Shown one piece after another: positions 24,943-32,444 of a DNA stretch of 64,000 nucleotides (position 1 is the stretch's first letter; each line of letters opens with the position of its first letter). The notes under the pieces were generated by a model. That model made no database searches. It saw only the letters and a list, made by a program, of their open reading frames with translations, and was not told the origin of the DNA. The DNA is from Paenibacillus nasutitermitis (lineage in GTDB: Bacteria; Bacillota; Bacilli; Paenibacillales; Paenibacillaceae): positions 1,798,001-1,862,000 of the forward strand of contig NZ_BMHP01000002.1 of the NCBI RefSeq assembly GCF_014641075.1, in the 5' to 3' direction. The position numbers and the translations under genes are program-made.

Positions 24943-25869
24943 TTATTTTATAATATTTATAATTTGAGAAACCAAATCTTGAGCGCTAAACCCCGCAGTT
25001 GCTGACGCAGGGCGGTGCAGCCTGAATATCCTGGCCTGTCTGATGATGCTTGACGAAACGGAAAAATGCCACGGGACCAACCCAAGCAGCGGAACAAGAA
25101 AATTCCGGTACGTATGCAGGCTCAGGACAGGAAACCGCTCCAGGTTCAATAAAGGATTGATTTCTGAATGTTCGCAGTCAGAAGGAAGAAGTTCAAACAC
25201 GCCAGCAAGCTGAACGGCGTCGGCACAATATCTGCCCGATACCGGTATGGCAAATTTGGCCGCATCATAATGTAGAGGAACATATTTGTTTTTTTTCATG
25301 CCCAGATTCTCAATGCTGTTCTGCCATAGTTTTTGCTGGGGATAGGAAGGAATAACGGTTATAGTACCGGTCTCCTTCGAATAAGATACAGCGATCACAT
25401 CGTCGCTGAGCAGCTCGTACCCCTCGTTTACAAACGCAGCCGCAAGCGTTGATTTGCCTGCACCTGATTCCCCTATAAACGCATAAGCTTTCCCTTCAAT
25501 GACAACGGCACTGCCATGCAGAGGAAGAATATTGCGCTGCAGCAGCAGTGCCCCCATGCAGGTTCCAAGCAAGTACAGGCGGATCATGCTTTCGGCAGCA
25601 CCTGCAAATGGTGAAATAATAATACGTTTGCCGTCTTGAACAGCAAATATGGCTGTGCGGGGCATGTTGAACAAGACCTGTTTGTGTCCTGCAGCATAAT
25701 ACGTTTGATGAGGACCAGCCTGCTCCCACTCCTTCGACAAATCCCCGCGTACAATCTTGACCTCCGGAGGTGCTTGTCCGCTTATCGATGGTAATTCCGG
25801 CAGTGGAATTTCACTGGTTATGTTCAAACCGAAAGCTTTATAAATGGTTCTTTTCTCTGTGGCAATCAT
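24943..25869 (-). CDS. HPr-kinase-like lasso peptide kinase (K2)
   Basis: A 308-residue kinase of the paeninodin PadeK type, which phosphorylates the C-terminal serine of a lasso precursor. The P-loop is GESGAGKST (about residues 134-142), preceded by LPLHGSAVVI and followed by LLSDDVIAVS carrying the Asp pair. The start at 25869 has AGGGTGAG upstream; the 42-base longer frame has no ribosome site. First gene of the second lasso operon. It resembles K1 at 27.7-28.7 kb along its whole length, so the pair arose by duplication. Both precursors end in Ser, matching the known chemistry. Confidence 0.9.
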   Translation of the reverse strand: MIATEKRTIYKAFGLNITSEIPLPELPSISGQAPPEVKIVRGDLSKEWEQAGPHQTYYAAGHKQVLFNMPRTAIFAVQDGKRIIISPFAGAAESMIRLYLLGTCMGALLLQRNILPLHGSAVVIEGKAYAFIGESGAGKSTLAAAFVNEGYELLSDDVIAVSYSKETGTITVIPSYPQQKLWQNSIENLGMKKNKYVPLHYDAAKFAIPVSGRYCADAVQLAGVFELLPSDCEHSEINPLLNLERFPVLSLHTYRNFLVPLLGLVPWHFSVSSSIIRQARIFRLHRPASATAGFSAQDLVSQIINIIK

Positions 25870-26100
25870 CAGCTCACCCTTATCCTTATGGGCTAAGTTA
25901 TTAAAATTCAAGAGATCGGTGCACCAAAAATAGAATCCGTACGCCGCTTGATAATGGCCAGAGGATCGGCAAGACAGGCTGCATGCAGTTGTTTTTGTAC
26001 AACAGGAAGGGTCTGCAGAGGAGATTTCGTGGTGCAGTTCGCATATGAGAATGATGTCTGGCTCTTTCGTTTCTTGCCGCCCAGGTCATAGATGCATTTT

Positions 26101-26145
26101 GCTACTATATGTATCTATTATACACAATTAGATACATATTGTAAC
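26101..26145 (-). promoter_or_regulatory. Promoter of the second lasso operon with two regulon boxes
   Basis: Minus strand: box GTTACAATATGTATC (26131-26145), eight bases, TATAAT (26117-26122), then box GATACATATAGTAGC (26101-26115) over the start point. The left box half GTTACA is 17 bases from the -10 and would act as the -35. The following leader (about 240 bases to the K2 start) has no supported reading frame. Confidence 0.72.
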
Positions 26146-26172
26146 TAAATATTTTGTTTTCAGCCAGCAATC

Positions 26173-26210
26173 CACAAAAAAATGCCCCTATACCGAAATG
26201 GTATAGGGGC
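26173..26210 (-). terminator. Strong terminator after lasso precursor A2
   Basis: Perfect 11-bp stem GCCCCTATACC / GGTATAGGGGC, 5-base loop, then ATTTTTTTG on the minus strand. It starts 21 bases after the A2 stop and insulates operon I from operon II. Confidence 0.9.
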
Positions 26211-26230
26211 GCCTAGCGAATAGTTGCCAA

Positions 26231-26377
26231 TTATGAGATCGGCGGTGCATCAGCAATGTCAAGATCACTTGGCGTTACGTAGTCAATGTACTTCGAGCCT
26301 TTACCTTCCAGCGTTCTGCTAACTTGCAGCGTCTCCAAAGTCGGTTGCTCCCAAACATTCTTCACTTGTTGTGTCAT
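26231..26377 (-). CDS. Lasso peptide precursor A2
   Basis: A 48-residue precursor found by reading the reverse strand between the nucleotidyltransferase and the terminator. AAAGGAGGTGAG precedes the ATG. The leader (residues 1-23) has W-E-Q-P-T-L-E-T-L and a Thr at -2 (RTL), the B1/B2 recognition features. The predicted core is 25 residues, beginning EGKGSKYIDYVTPSDLDI and ending PPIS. Asp at core position 9 is the likely macrolactam acceptor, giving a nine-residue ring as in paeninodin. The C-terminal Ser fits kinase phosphorylation. Core residue 1 would be Glu, which is unusual; cleavage one residue later would give Gly1 and an eight-residue ring. Confidence 0.9.
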   Translation of the reverse strand: MTQQVKNVWEQPTLETLQVSRTLEGKGSKYIDYVTPSDLDIADAPPIS

Positions 26378-26545
26378 GGTCTCACCTCCTTTCAAGAATA
26401 CAGGCCGTTCTTCGCCTGCCTGTTCCTGAAGCTTGACACTTTTGTCAACTCCCGCAACGGTTCACAGTTATATATAATCAGACCCGCTTCCCAATCATAG
26501 GGAAATAGCCCGCTACCTGCGGCAAGCCTGATTTGCTTTCAATGA

Positions 26546-27712
26546 TCAGGATGATGTTGGCTGCTTCATTCGCCGCCAGCACCATAGAAAGGGCCGCAAA
26601 GGAAAATACAGAAGATGCAGCTGTCTAGGGAGCGGAAGTGTTTCCAGGTCCCGGTTGTTGGGATACATCAGGCTCACGATCAAATACCATTTTTGCGGCA
26701 TGGACCGTAAAGAAAACAAATATTTCCGGTAATAAATATCCAGCTCCTTAGGAACCGGTGATAAAGTGATCATATCTTTCATAAATACAACGGCACTCTG
26801 TGCAAGGCGGCAGGAATGACGGCTTGCTATCCACTCTGCTTGAACAGGCGTGCGTAACAGCTCCGCAGCCAATAGGAGTGCTTGGCCGCCGATCGGCAGG
26901 GAATCATATCGTTCCAGTGTTTTAACCAAACGGTTCCAGTCCAGTTCTTTGCGGACCATACGATCGATATCCGCCAGCCAGCGCAGCCGGAACCAGGCAT
27001 GACGCGCTCCATGCGAGACCAGGAAAAAAAACAAATCCTCCGTGCCGAGCGTACAAATCGAAGATTCCGAAAGCGAGCTTACGCATCTGCGCTCCCATAA
27101 TTCATTAAAAGTCGGTTCCTTCCCTTTATCAGGGTTAAGCCGCCAATGCAATTCAACCTGAACCCGGCTTTCCGGATGTGTATAGGAAATATGATGGACC
27201 CTCCATTTCCAGTCGCTCAACACCCGTATCTCATCGCTATCCAGCTCAAAACCGCTTTGAATTAAGAGCTGCTCGGCTTTCTCCACATCCTCCAACGACA
27301 CAAGAATATCCAGGTCCTTGCAAGTGCGCAGAGAGAGATCCCCATACAGGATTTCTGCTAATACGGGTCCTTTAAGCATAAGGGTACGGATATCCTGCTC
27401 ATGAAAAAGGGTGCAGATTTTTTTCATTTCAGCGGTCAGTTGAAGCATCTTAAAGGTGTTTCGGGTGTATTCAAACTGTAGAGCATCCATTACCTCTGCA
27501 GGAATCAGATCGCTTTTCATTTTTTTGGCTTCCAGATAAACCGTTGGGTAGACCCGATGGTGGATGACCAATTGAATAAATTGCTTCCAATCCACAGGCT
27601 GTGACTGGCGGATCAGCCGCTCCTGCAGCTCTGCATCGGAACCCGCGCAAGCAAATGAAAGCATAAGCATGAACTCTTTGGAAAATTGATCAAGCTTGAC
27701 GTTCTTATTCAT
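26546..27712 (-). CDS. Nucleotidyltransferase-family lasso tailoring protein
   Basis: A 388-residue protein of the NTP_transf_5 type. The minimal nucleotidyltransferase motif is seen at LMLKGPVLAEILYGDLSLRT followed by KDLDILV (D-x-D), about residues 120-145. Further conserved-looking stretches are VQVELHWRL and FFFLVSHGARHAWFRLRWLADIDRM. Members recur in kinase-bearing lasso clusters of Bacillales. The reaction is unproven and might add a nucleotide or further phosphate. The start at 27712 (MNKNVKL) has AAAGGAG eight bases upstream; the longer frame overlaps that site. It lies between K1 and A2 in operon I. Confidence 0.82.
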   Translation of the reverse strand: MNKNVKLDQFSKEFMLMLSFACAGSDAELQERLIRQSQPVDWKQFIQLVIHHRVYPTVYLEAKKMKSDLIPAEVMDALQFEYTRNTFKMLQLTAEMKKICTLFHEQDIRTLMLKGPVLAEILYGDLSLRTCKDLDILVSLEDVEKAEQLLIQSGFELDSDEIRVLSDWKWRVHHISYTHPESRVQVELHWRLNPDKGKEPTFNELWERRCVSSLSESSICTLGTEDLFFFLVSHGARHAWFRLRWLADIDRMVRKELDWNRLVKTLERYDSLPIGGQALLLAAELLRTPVQAEWIASRHSCRLAQSAVVFMKDMITLSPVPKELDIYYRKYLFSLRSMPQKWYLIVSLMYPNNRDLETLPLPRQLHLLYFPLRPFLWCWRRMKQPTSS

Positions 27713-27747
27713 CACAAATGCTCCTTTGAACTCCACAGGCAATCAGG

Positions 27748-28692
27748 TCAAATTTTATTGGCGAATTCCAACTTATTGTTGACAAGCTGAATAATCTGAG
27801 ATGCCAATTGTTGAGCAGTGAACCCGGCTGTCGGTCTGCGAAGCTGAAAGATTTCGCAATGCCTGGCGATATTGGCCATACCAGCAAAATGCCATTGCTC
27901 CAGATGAAGAAGCGATACGAAATGATTTCGGTATGTATGTTGAAATAATAGGGGGAACCTGTTCAGCTTCGTAATCGGCTGAATATCCCATTGTTCACCT
28001 TCTGTCCTGACTAGCTCAATCACACCGCCCAGCACAACCGGCTTTGTGTGAAATTTTGCAGCGACCGGTACTGCGAATTTGCTTAATTCCTCATATAGAG
28101 GTACGAAAGAACCGGATTCCATGCCAAGCCCGTCTATGCTTTCCTGCCATAATTTCTGCTGTGGATATGCCGGAGCCACATATGGCACGCCAGCATCCGT
28201 GAAGGATAGGGCAATAACATCATCTGTTAGCAGCGAGTACCCCTTGCTAAGGAAAGCGGCAGCAAGCGTTGACTTGCCTGCACCCGATTCGCCCACAAAT
28301 GCATAGGCTTTATCATCGATAACCACAGCACTTCCGTGGAGCGGCAGCATATGCCGCTGAAAGAGCAGCGCACCCATGCAGGAGCCGAGCAGATAAACAC
28401 GAATCTTCTTTTCATCCGCACCGTCCATGGGGTGAATCGTAACCTTGCGACCTGCCTCAATGCTGAATACAGCTGTAGCGGGAATATAAAACAAGATCCG
28501 TCCTTCTTCGCAGACACAGAAATGACGATGAGCGTCCCGTTCTTCATTCCATACGAATGACAGATCCCCATAGACGAACTCGGCATCGTTGTCCTTCGTA
28601 TCATGCATAGAACGGGTCAGCTCAGGCAATGGGATTTCACTGGTTAATCGCATTCCGAAGGCTGTATAATACGTCTTCGCGGCTGTAACCAT
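27748..28692 (-). CDS. HPr-kinase-like lasso peptide kinase (K1)
   Basis: A 314-residue homologue of K2. P-loop GESGAGKST at about residues 136-144, LPLHGSAVVIDDKAYAFV before it and LLTDDVIALS after it keep the HPr kinase catalytic fold and Asp pair. PadeK-type enzymes phosphorylate the C-terminal Ser of the linear precursor. AAGGGGGAT precedes the ATG. It follows precursor A1 after a terminator hairpin, so its expression should be lower than that of A1. Having two kinases for two precursors suggests either substrate specialisation or successive phosphorylation. Confidence 0.9.
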   Translation of the reverse strand: MVTAAKTYYTAFGMRLTSEIPLPELTRSMHDTKDNDAEFVYGDLSFVWNEERDAHRHFCVCEEGRILFYIPATAVFSIEAGRKVTIHPMDGADEKKIRVYLLGSCMGALLFQRHMLPLHGSAVVIDDKAYAFVGESGAGKSTLAAAFLSKGYSLLTDDVIALSFTDAGVPYVAPAYPQQKLWQESIDGLGMESGSFVPLYEELSKFAVPVAAKFHTKPVVLGGVIELVRTEGEQWDIQPITKLNRFPLLFQHTYRNHFVSLLHLEQWHFAGMANIARHCEIFQLRRPTAGFTAQQLASQIIQLVNNKLEFANKI

Positions 28693-28725
28693 GATTATCC
28701 CCCTTTAAAATTAGAATAAATGCTG

Positions 28726-28767
28726 ATAAAAAATAGGGCCCTTAAATCAAGCTATTGAATAAGGGCC
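28726..28767 (-). terminator. Terminator/attenuator between precursor A1 and kinase K1
   Basis: Minus-strand stem GGCCCTTA / TAAGGGCC with a 15-base loop and a following CTATTTTTTATC tract, inside the operon. It should let precursor mRNA exceed enzyme mRNA, a common RiPP device. Confidence 0.82.
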
Positions 28768-28778
28768 ATGCACAAGAC

Positions 28779-28916
28779 TTAGGACGGATCATAGATATCC
28801 AAGTCGGAAGGGGTAACAATATCAACTACTTTTGTGCCTTTACCTTCCATTGTCATGCTAACCTCAAGCACTTCAACAGTTGGTTGCTGCCACATTTTTT
28901 TAGTCGTGTTTTCCAT
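28779..28916 (-). CDS. Lasso peptide precursor A1
   Basis: A 45-residue precursor encoded 31 bases after the cyclase gene and preceded by GGGAGGTG. The leader (residues 1-23) contains W-Q-Q-P-T-V-E-V-L-E-V and Thr at -2 (MTM). The core of 22 residues begins EGKGTKVVDIVTPSDLDI and ends YDPS. Asp9 is the expected ring acceptor and the C-terminal Ser the expected kinase target. The core shares EGKG, Asp9 and VTPSDLDI with A2 but is three residues shorter and differs in the ring and tail. As in A2, Glu occupies core position 1 if the Thr(-2) rule holds. Confidence 0.9.
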   Translation of the reverse strand: MENTTKKMWQQPTVEVLEVSMTMEGKGTKVVDIVTPSDLDIYDPS

Positions 28917-28947
28917 TTTTTTCACCTCCCTTCCTGTCATCAAATTT

Positions 28948-30882
28948 CTACAACCGGTTAAGGAACCGGTGTATAATCACGCTTCGCATAAGAAGTCTTA
29001 TTTCCGGATCAAATGCTTCATCGGGCCTTGGCGTATCCCCGACTTTGACAAGCGCCGAACGGATCGCATCGACATTCAAATACTCGGCTCCAATCGGGCT
29101 GCTGCACAGCTCCTGCACCTCATCCTTGAAAGGTTTCCATACCGGAAGCATGCGGTGGACCCAGTCTGCGCCTTGAACGCCGCGAATCCGCTGATTTAAA
29201 CGGACTTTATCCGGCAGCAGACCCTTGGTGGCCCTGCGGATAAGTGCACGGTCCATGCCGTTTTTGACATATTGCTCGATGGGCACGGACAAGCAGAACC
29301 GGACTACTCTCGGGTCGCAGGTAGGATCCCGCTCCCATATGGAATAATTGAGCGACAGCCGCGTCCCCTTTGTCCCTCTCAGATTCGCAATCAGCAGGCT
29401 CTGCAGATGGCTTTCGCGCGCCTCTGTATAATCCCGTTTGAGAAATCCGCTGAGCGCCTCGTCATGTTCCGAGAGTCTTTCAATGACTTTCGTTTTGCGG
29501 GCAAACTCGGGACTGATCATCCGTGGAAGATCCGACTCGCCTGTCGCGAGCGACTGCTCAGCGAGGAATGGCATAGCCTGCTTTCCGATAACGCGCATCA
29601 GATAGGAACGGCCGATTCCCCGTCGTTGACTGAACATATGAAGCTCCCGGTAAAACTGCAGCCATTTCAGCTTTTTCAGCAGCATGGTGTAATAGTGAAT
29701 GGCGGGGCCCCAGGAAATCGTCTGGTTGCCTCTGGCTCCAGTGAGCATCACACGGACACCCTGCTGAGCTGCCGTCTCGTAAATGCCCCTTATCCAGAAG
29801 GAGTTCTCAAAATACTTGTAGGGCATTTCCAGCAGATCAAGCCAAGGATCCACTTCCGAAATCGGACTTCGTCCAGGAAATTCAAGCAAATGACTATTGA
29901 TATTGCCCACATGACGAACCGTTTCCTGAATATATTCCCGCTCATTGGCAAGTCTTCCCCGCGACGTCCAGTCCTGAAAATCCGAGACGGGCACATAGCT
30001 GTATGTTTGCAAAGTTTTATTTTCTTCCGCAAGCGACCCTGAAGCAAAGCTCGCGATCGTCCCCGAATCAAGTCCCCCGCTCAGCTTGGCTCCGACTTGT
30101 CCCATGGAGCGGACGCTTGAACGGATGGCGAGATCGAAGATGTCCCGGAAAGCTTCTTCATATTCCTCATCCGACTTCAAGATCAACTTTTCTTCAGGAA
30201 TGACACTGCCATAACGGGACATGGTAACATTGCCATTCATTACGGTGATGGTATGCGCCGGTGGCAGCTGCCTGATTTGCTTATATACGGTAGAGAATGT
30301 GTCGGTGGATTCTACCATTACAGGGATCGCCAGAAATTCGGCCAGCCACATTTGATTCAATTCTTTGGCCGCACCCGGCAGCGCCTGCAAGGGTGCTATC
30401 GTGGTGCAGAAGGCAAACCGCTCATGATTCTGATCAAAGTATAGCGTACGGTTTCCAAACAGGTCCCTTGCTCCGAACAGGAGCTTCTTCTCCTCATCCC
30501 AGATCATGAAGGTGAAATCCCCAATCAGATAATTGGGTGCTTCCATTCCCCATTTGCGGTAGGCCAGCAAGATGAGGTCGCTGTCCGTTAACAGCTCCTT
30601 ATGGGAAATGCCGACACGCAGCCTGCTTAACAGTTCATTGCGGTTGTCCAGAATAGCATCGGCCGTAATCGCAAGCTTGCTCTCCGGATCATAGAAAGGC
30701 AAACGTTCATGCACGGATTCCGGTGTCACCCACTGGGCCAGACAACCAAAGGCTGCGGTATCTCCCTGCCAAATGCGCTGATCATCAGCGGGATAACGTT
30801 CAAGCGATTCCATCATCGGATGGATCCCGTTCAGATCTCTATGATTATGATGGTGAGAAACAATACCTGCGATTGCGCTCAT
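28948..30882 (-). CDS. Lasso peptide macrolactam synthetase (C protein)
   Basis: A 644-residue asparagine-synthetase homologue that adenylates the ring-forming Asp side chain and closes the isopeptide bond. The N-terminal glutaminase-like domain begins MSAIAGIVS: the catalytic Cys2 of true asparagine synthetases is Ser, so no glutamine hydrolysis is expected, as in other lasso cyclases. The synthetase domain has the pyrophosphate loop KLSGGLDSGTIAS (about residues 262-274). Its ATG overlaps the sulfotransferase stop by four bases (ATGA). It sits directly upstream of precursor A1. Confidence 0.93.
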   Translation of the reverse strand: MSAIAGIVSHHHNHRDLNGIHPMMESLERYPADDQRIWQGDTAAFGCLAQWVTPESVHERLPFYDPESKLAITADAILDNRNELLSRLRVGISHKELLTDSDLILLAYRKWGMEAPNYLIGDFTFMIWDEEKKLLFGARDLFGNRTLYFDQNHERFAFCTTIAPLQALPGAAKELNQMWLAEFLAIPVMVESTDTFSTVYKQIRQLPPAHTITVMNGNVTMSRYGSVIPEEKLILKSDEEYEEAFRDIFDLAIRSSVRSMGQVGAKLSGGLDSGTIASFASGSLAEENKTLQTYSYVPVSDFQDWTSRGRLANEREYIQETVRHVGNINSHLLEFPGRSPISEVDPWLDLLEMPYKYFENSFWIRGIYETAAQQGVRVMLTGARGNQTISWGPAIHYYTMLLKKLKWLQFYRELHMFSQRRGIGRSYLMRVIGKQAMPFLAEQSLATGESDLPRMISPEFARKTKVIERLSEHDEALSGFLKRDYTEARESHLQSLLIANLRGTKGTRLSLNYSIWERDPTCDPRVVRFCLSVPIEQYVKNGMDRALIRRATKGLLPDKVRLNQRIRGVQGADWVHRMLPVWKPFKDEVQELCSSPIGAEYLNVDAIRSALVKVGDTPRPDEAFDPEIRLLMRSVIIHRFLNRL

Positions 30883-32111
30883 CTTTTCTTCCCGCCAATC
30901 AAATAGGTAGATGCCAAATGAGATAGCTGATTTCCAAAAGGAATCATGGCTTTAACCCGTTTTATTTTTTGCCTTGTAGCCTCAAGCTGAGACTGCAAGC
31001 GCCTTTGTTCCACATAGCTTTTTTCCAATCTTCTTTCCAGCGCCCGCAAAGTAATTTGCAGCTGCAACTGCTGGGCGTTCACACTCTGCTGCAGCTCGGG
31101 CAGGCTCATGTCATCCCTCGGGCTGCCCGGATTGGATTGGAGCTGATAATGCTCCTTCCATACGCAGCCAGAGGCGTCTGCCAGCTGCTTCGTCCGAAGC
31201 TCCAGCAATTCCCGGTCAGGCTCCATTTGAAATTGCACGCCGGTGATCCGCTGCGCCTCCTCCAGTTCCTCGCTGTAGCCAAGGTCATGGAAGAGCTTCG
31301 CACCCAGTACACGGGTGTACATTTCAATTTCTTCGCGATCAAGACTTTCCTTCCAGCTATGGAGGGAATCCAAATGCGGCTCCTTGTGATGGGCGACAAA
31401 CGGATCGCCGACCCCCATACTGTAGTACAGATCCGATTTGGCTGAATCCTGGAATTCTCCGTATTTCTCCAGGCCTTCCTCGTAGCTTAACCCCAGGAAG
31501 CCGCAAAGCTTCTGTAATTCAAGCTCGGGATGCTTGACCATCTCCTCATAACGCAAATGATGCGCGTAGCTGCTTGGAGCAGAGAAGTAATCGAAGTAGC
31601 GGAACAACCCGATCGTAATATCCGCCATTTTAATATTAAACTTAGGGTTTCTCAGGTCTTCTTTCATTGCAAAGCGGTCATTGACATGTTTATTTACTTT
31701 CTTATAGGAAGCAATCACAGCGAGTGGGTTGCGGATCAACCATATTCGCTTGGATTCCGGAAACAGTGCATCAATAAATTCAAGATTGTAATAATATCTC
31801 GGCGATTTATCGATCAGCATATCCGCCCCGCTGCTTTGCAATAATCCGTTATAGACCTGAAGAGCAAAAGCTCTGCTTGCATTCTCGAACGTTTCATCCG
31901 GGAGAATCCCATTATAGAACTGCCGGACTATCCCTTGTCCACCATACGGACGCTGGGCAGCCAATGGCAAATCGCTTAATCCCATCAGAAACCACATCTC
32001 CTGGGTGGCAAAAACTCTACTATGGTTTTGCAGCATGACGGTTGCAAGTGAACTGCCGCTGCGGGGAGTACAAAGGAGAAATATAAGATTATTACCGCGA
32101 TTGTCGATCAA
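30879..32111 (-). CDS. PAPS-dependent sulfotransferase, head of lasso operon I
   Basis: A 410-residue sulfotransferase (Sulfotransfer_3-like). The 5'-phosphosulfate loop is FLLCTPRSGSSLATVML at the N-terminus and the 3'-phosphate motif is RIWLIRNPLAVIASYKK (about residues 125-141). The last 90 residues are a Gln/Leu/Arg-rich coiled coil, an unusual extension. The start is taken as TTG at 32111, preceded by GGGGGG; the ATG at 32153 would overlap the -10 sequence. Its stop overlaps the cyclase start (ATGA), so it is translationally coupled to lasso biosynthesis. The likely substrate is the lasso peptide (Tyr, Ser or Thr), with the adjacent EPS as an alternative. Confidence 0.86.
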   Translation of the reverse strand: MIDNRGNNLIFLLCTPRSGSSLATVMLQNHSRVFATQEMWFLMGLSDLPLAAQRPYGGQGIVRQFYNGILPDETFENASRAFALQVYNGLLQSSGADMLIDKSPRYYYNLEFIDALFPESKRIWLIRNPLAVIASYKKVNKHVNDRFAMKEDLRNPKFNIKMADITIGLFRYFDYFSAPSSYAHHLRYEEMVKHPELELQKLCGFLGLSYEEGLEKYGEFQDSAKSDLYYSMGVGDPFVAHHKEPHLDSLHSWKESLDREEIEMYTRVLGAKLFHDLGYSEELEEAQRITGVQFQMEPDRELLELRTKQLADASGCVWKEHYQLQSNPGSPRDDMSLPELQQSVNAQQLQLQITLRALERRLEKSYVEQRRLQSQLEATRQKIKRVKAMIPFGNQLSHLASTYLIGGKKR

Positions 32112-32152
32112 ATGGATCCCCCCAAAAACAACTAATGCTACTCTTTGTTTCA

Positions 32153-32210
32153 ATTATACACTAAATGATACATTTTGTAACTATAAGAACGAAAAAATAC
32201 ATTATTTAAC
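32153..32210 (-). promoter_or_regulatory. Promoter of lasso operon I with regulon boxes
   Basis: Minus strand: weak box GTTAAATAATGTATT (32196-32210), strong box GTTACAAAATGTATC (32167-32181), eight bases, TATAAT (32153-32158). GTTACA in the strong box lies 17 bases from the -10 and overlaps the -35 position. The design matches the second lasso operon. Box centres are 29 bp apart. Confidence 0.75.
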
Positions 32211-32231
32211 TAAACTTTATATTAAAATACG

Positions 32232-32440
32232 TGTTCAAAAAGTCTGCTTTTCGAAGGCCGAGAAGGTTGGAAGAAGCGAGGGAATGAGGAGCGCAGCGTA
32301 GGCTAAACCTACGTGAGCACCTAAAGGTTTTCATAAGAAAACCAGCTTCGGAAGCATGCACTTAGTCCCGGCTGAATCCAAGATTCTTGTGTGAGTTACT
32401 TCCTGATTACCTTCGTCATCAAAAGGGGACTTTTTGAACA
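32232..32440. mobile_element. MITE-like inverted-repeat element
   Basis: A 209-base non-coding element bounded by perfect 13-bp inverted ends TGTTCAAAAAGTC / GACTTTTTGAACA, extending inward with two mismatches to about 20 bp (CTTTT / AAAAG). Two short hairpins lie inside (GTAGG/CCTAC near 32307 and GGTTTTC/GAAAACC near 32325). No reading frame is supported and no clear target duplication is seen. It fills the gap between the EPS operon end and the lasso operon promoter and may end transcription of the EPS operon. Confidence 0.7.
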
Positions 32441-32444
32441 TCCT

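Noticed and set aside
25901..26089. 62-codon frame in the leader of lasso operon II
   Set aside because: No Shine-Dalgarno site, basic/Cys-rich odd composition and no lasso leader motif; treated as untranslated leader.
32112..32153. ATG at 32153 as sulfotransferase start
   Set aside because: It coincides with the -10 sequence TATAAT; the TTG at 32111 has a G-rich ribosome site and keeps the PAPS loop at the normal distance from the N-terminus.
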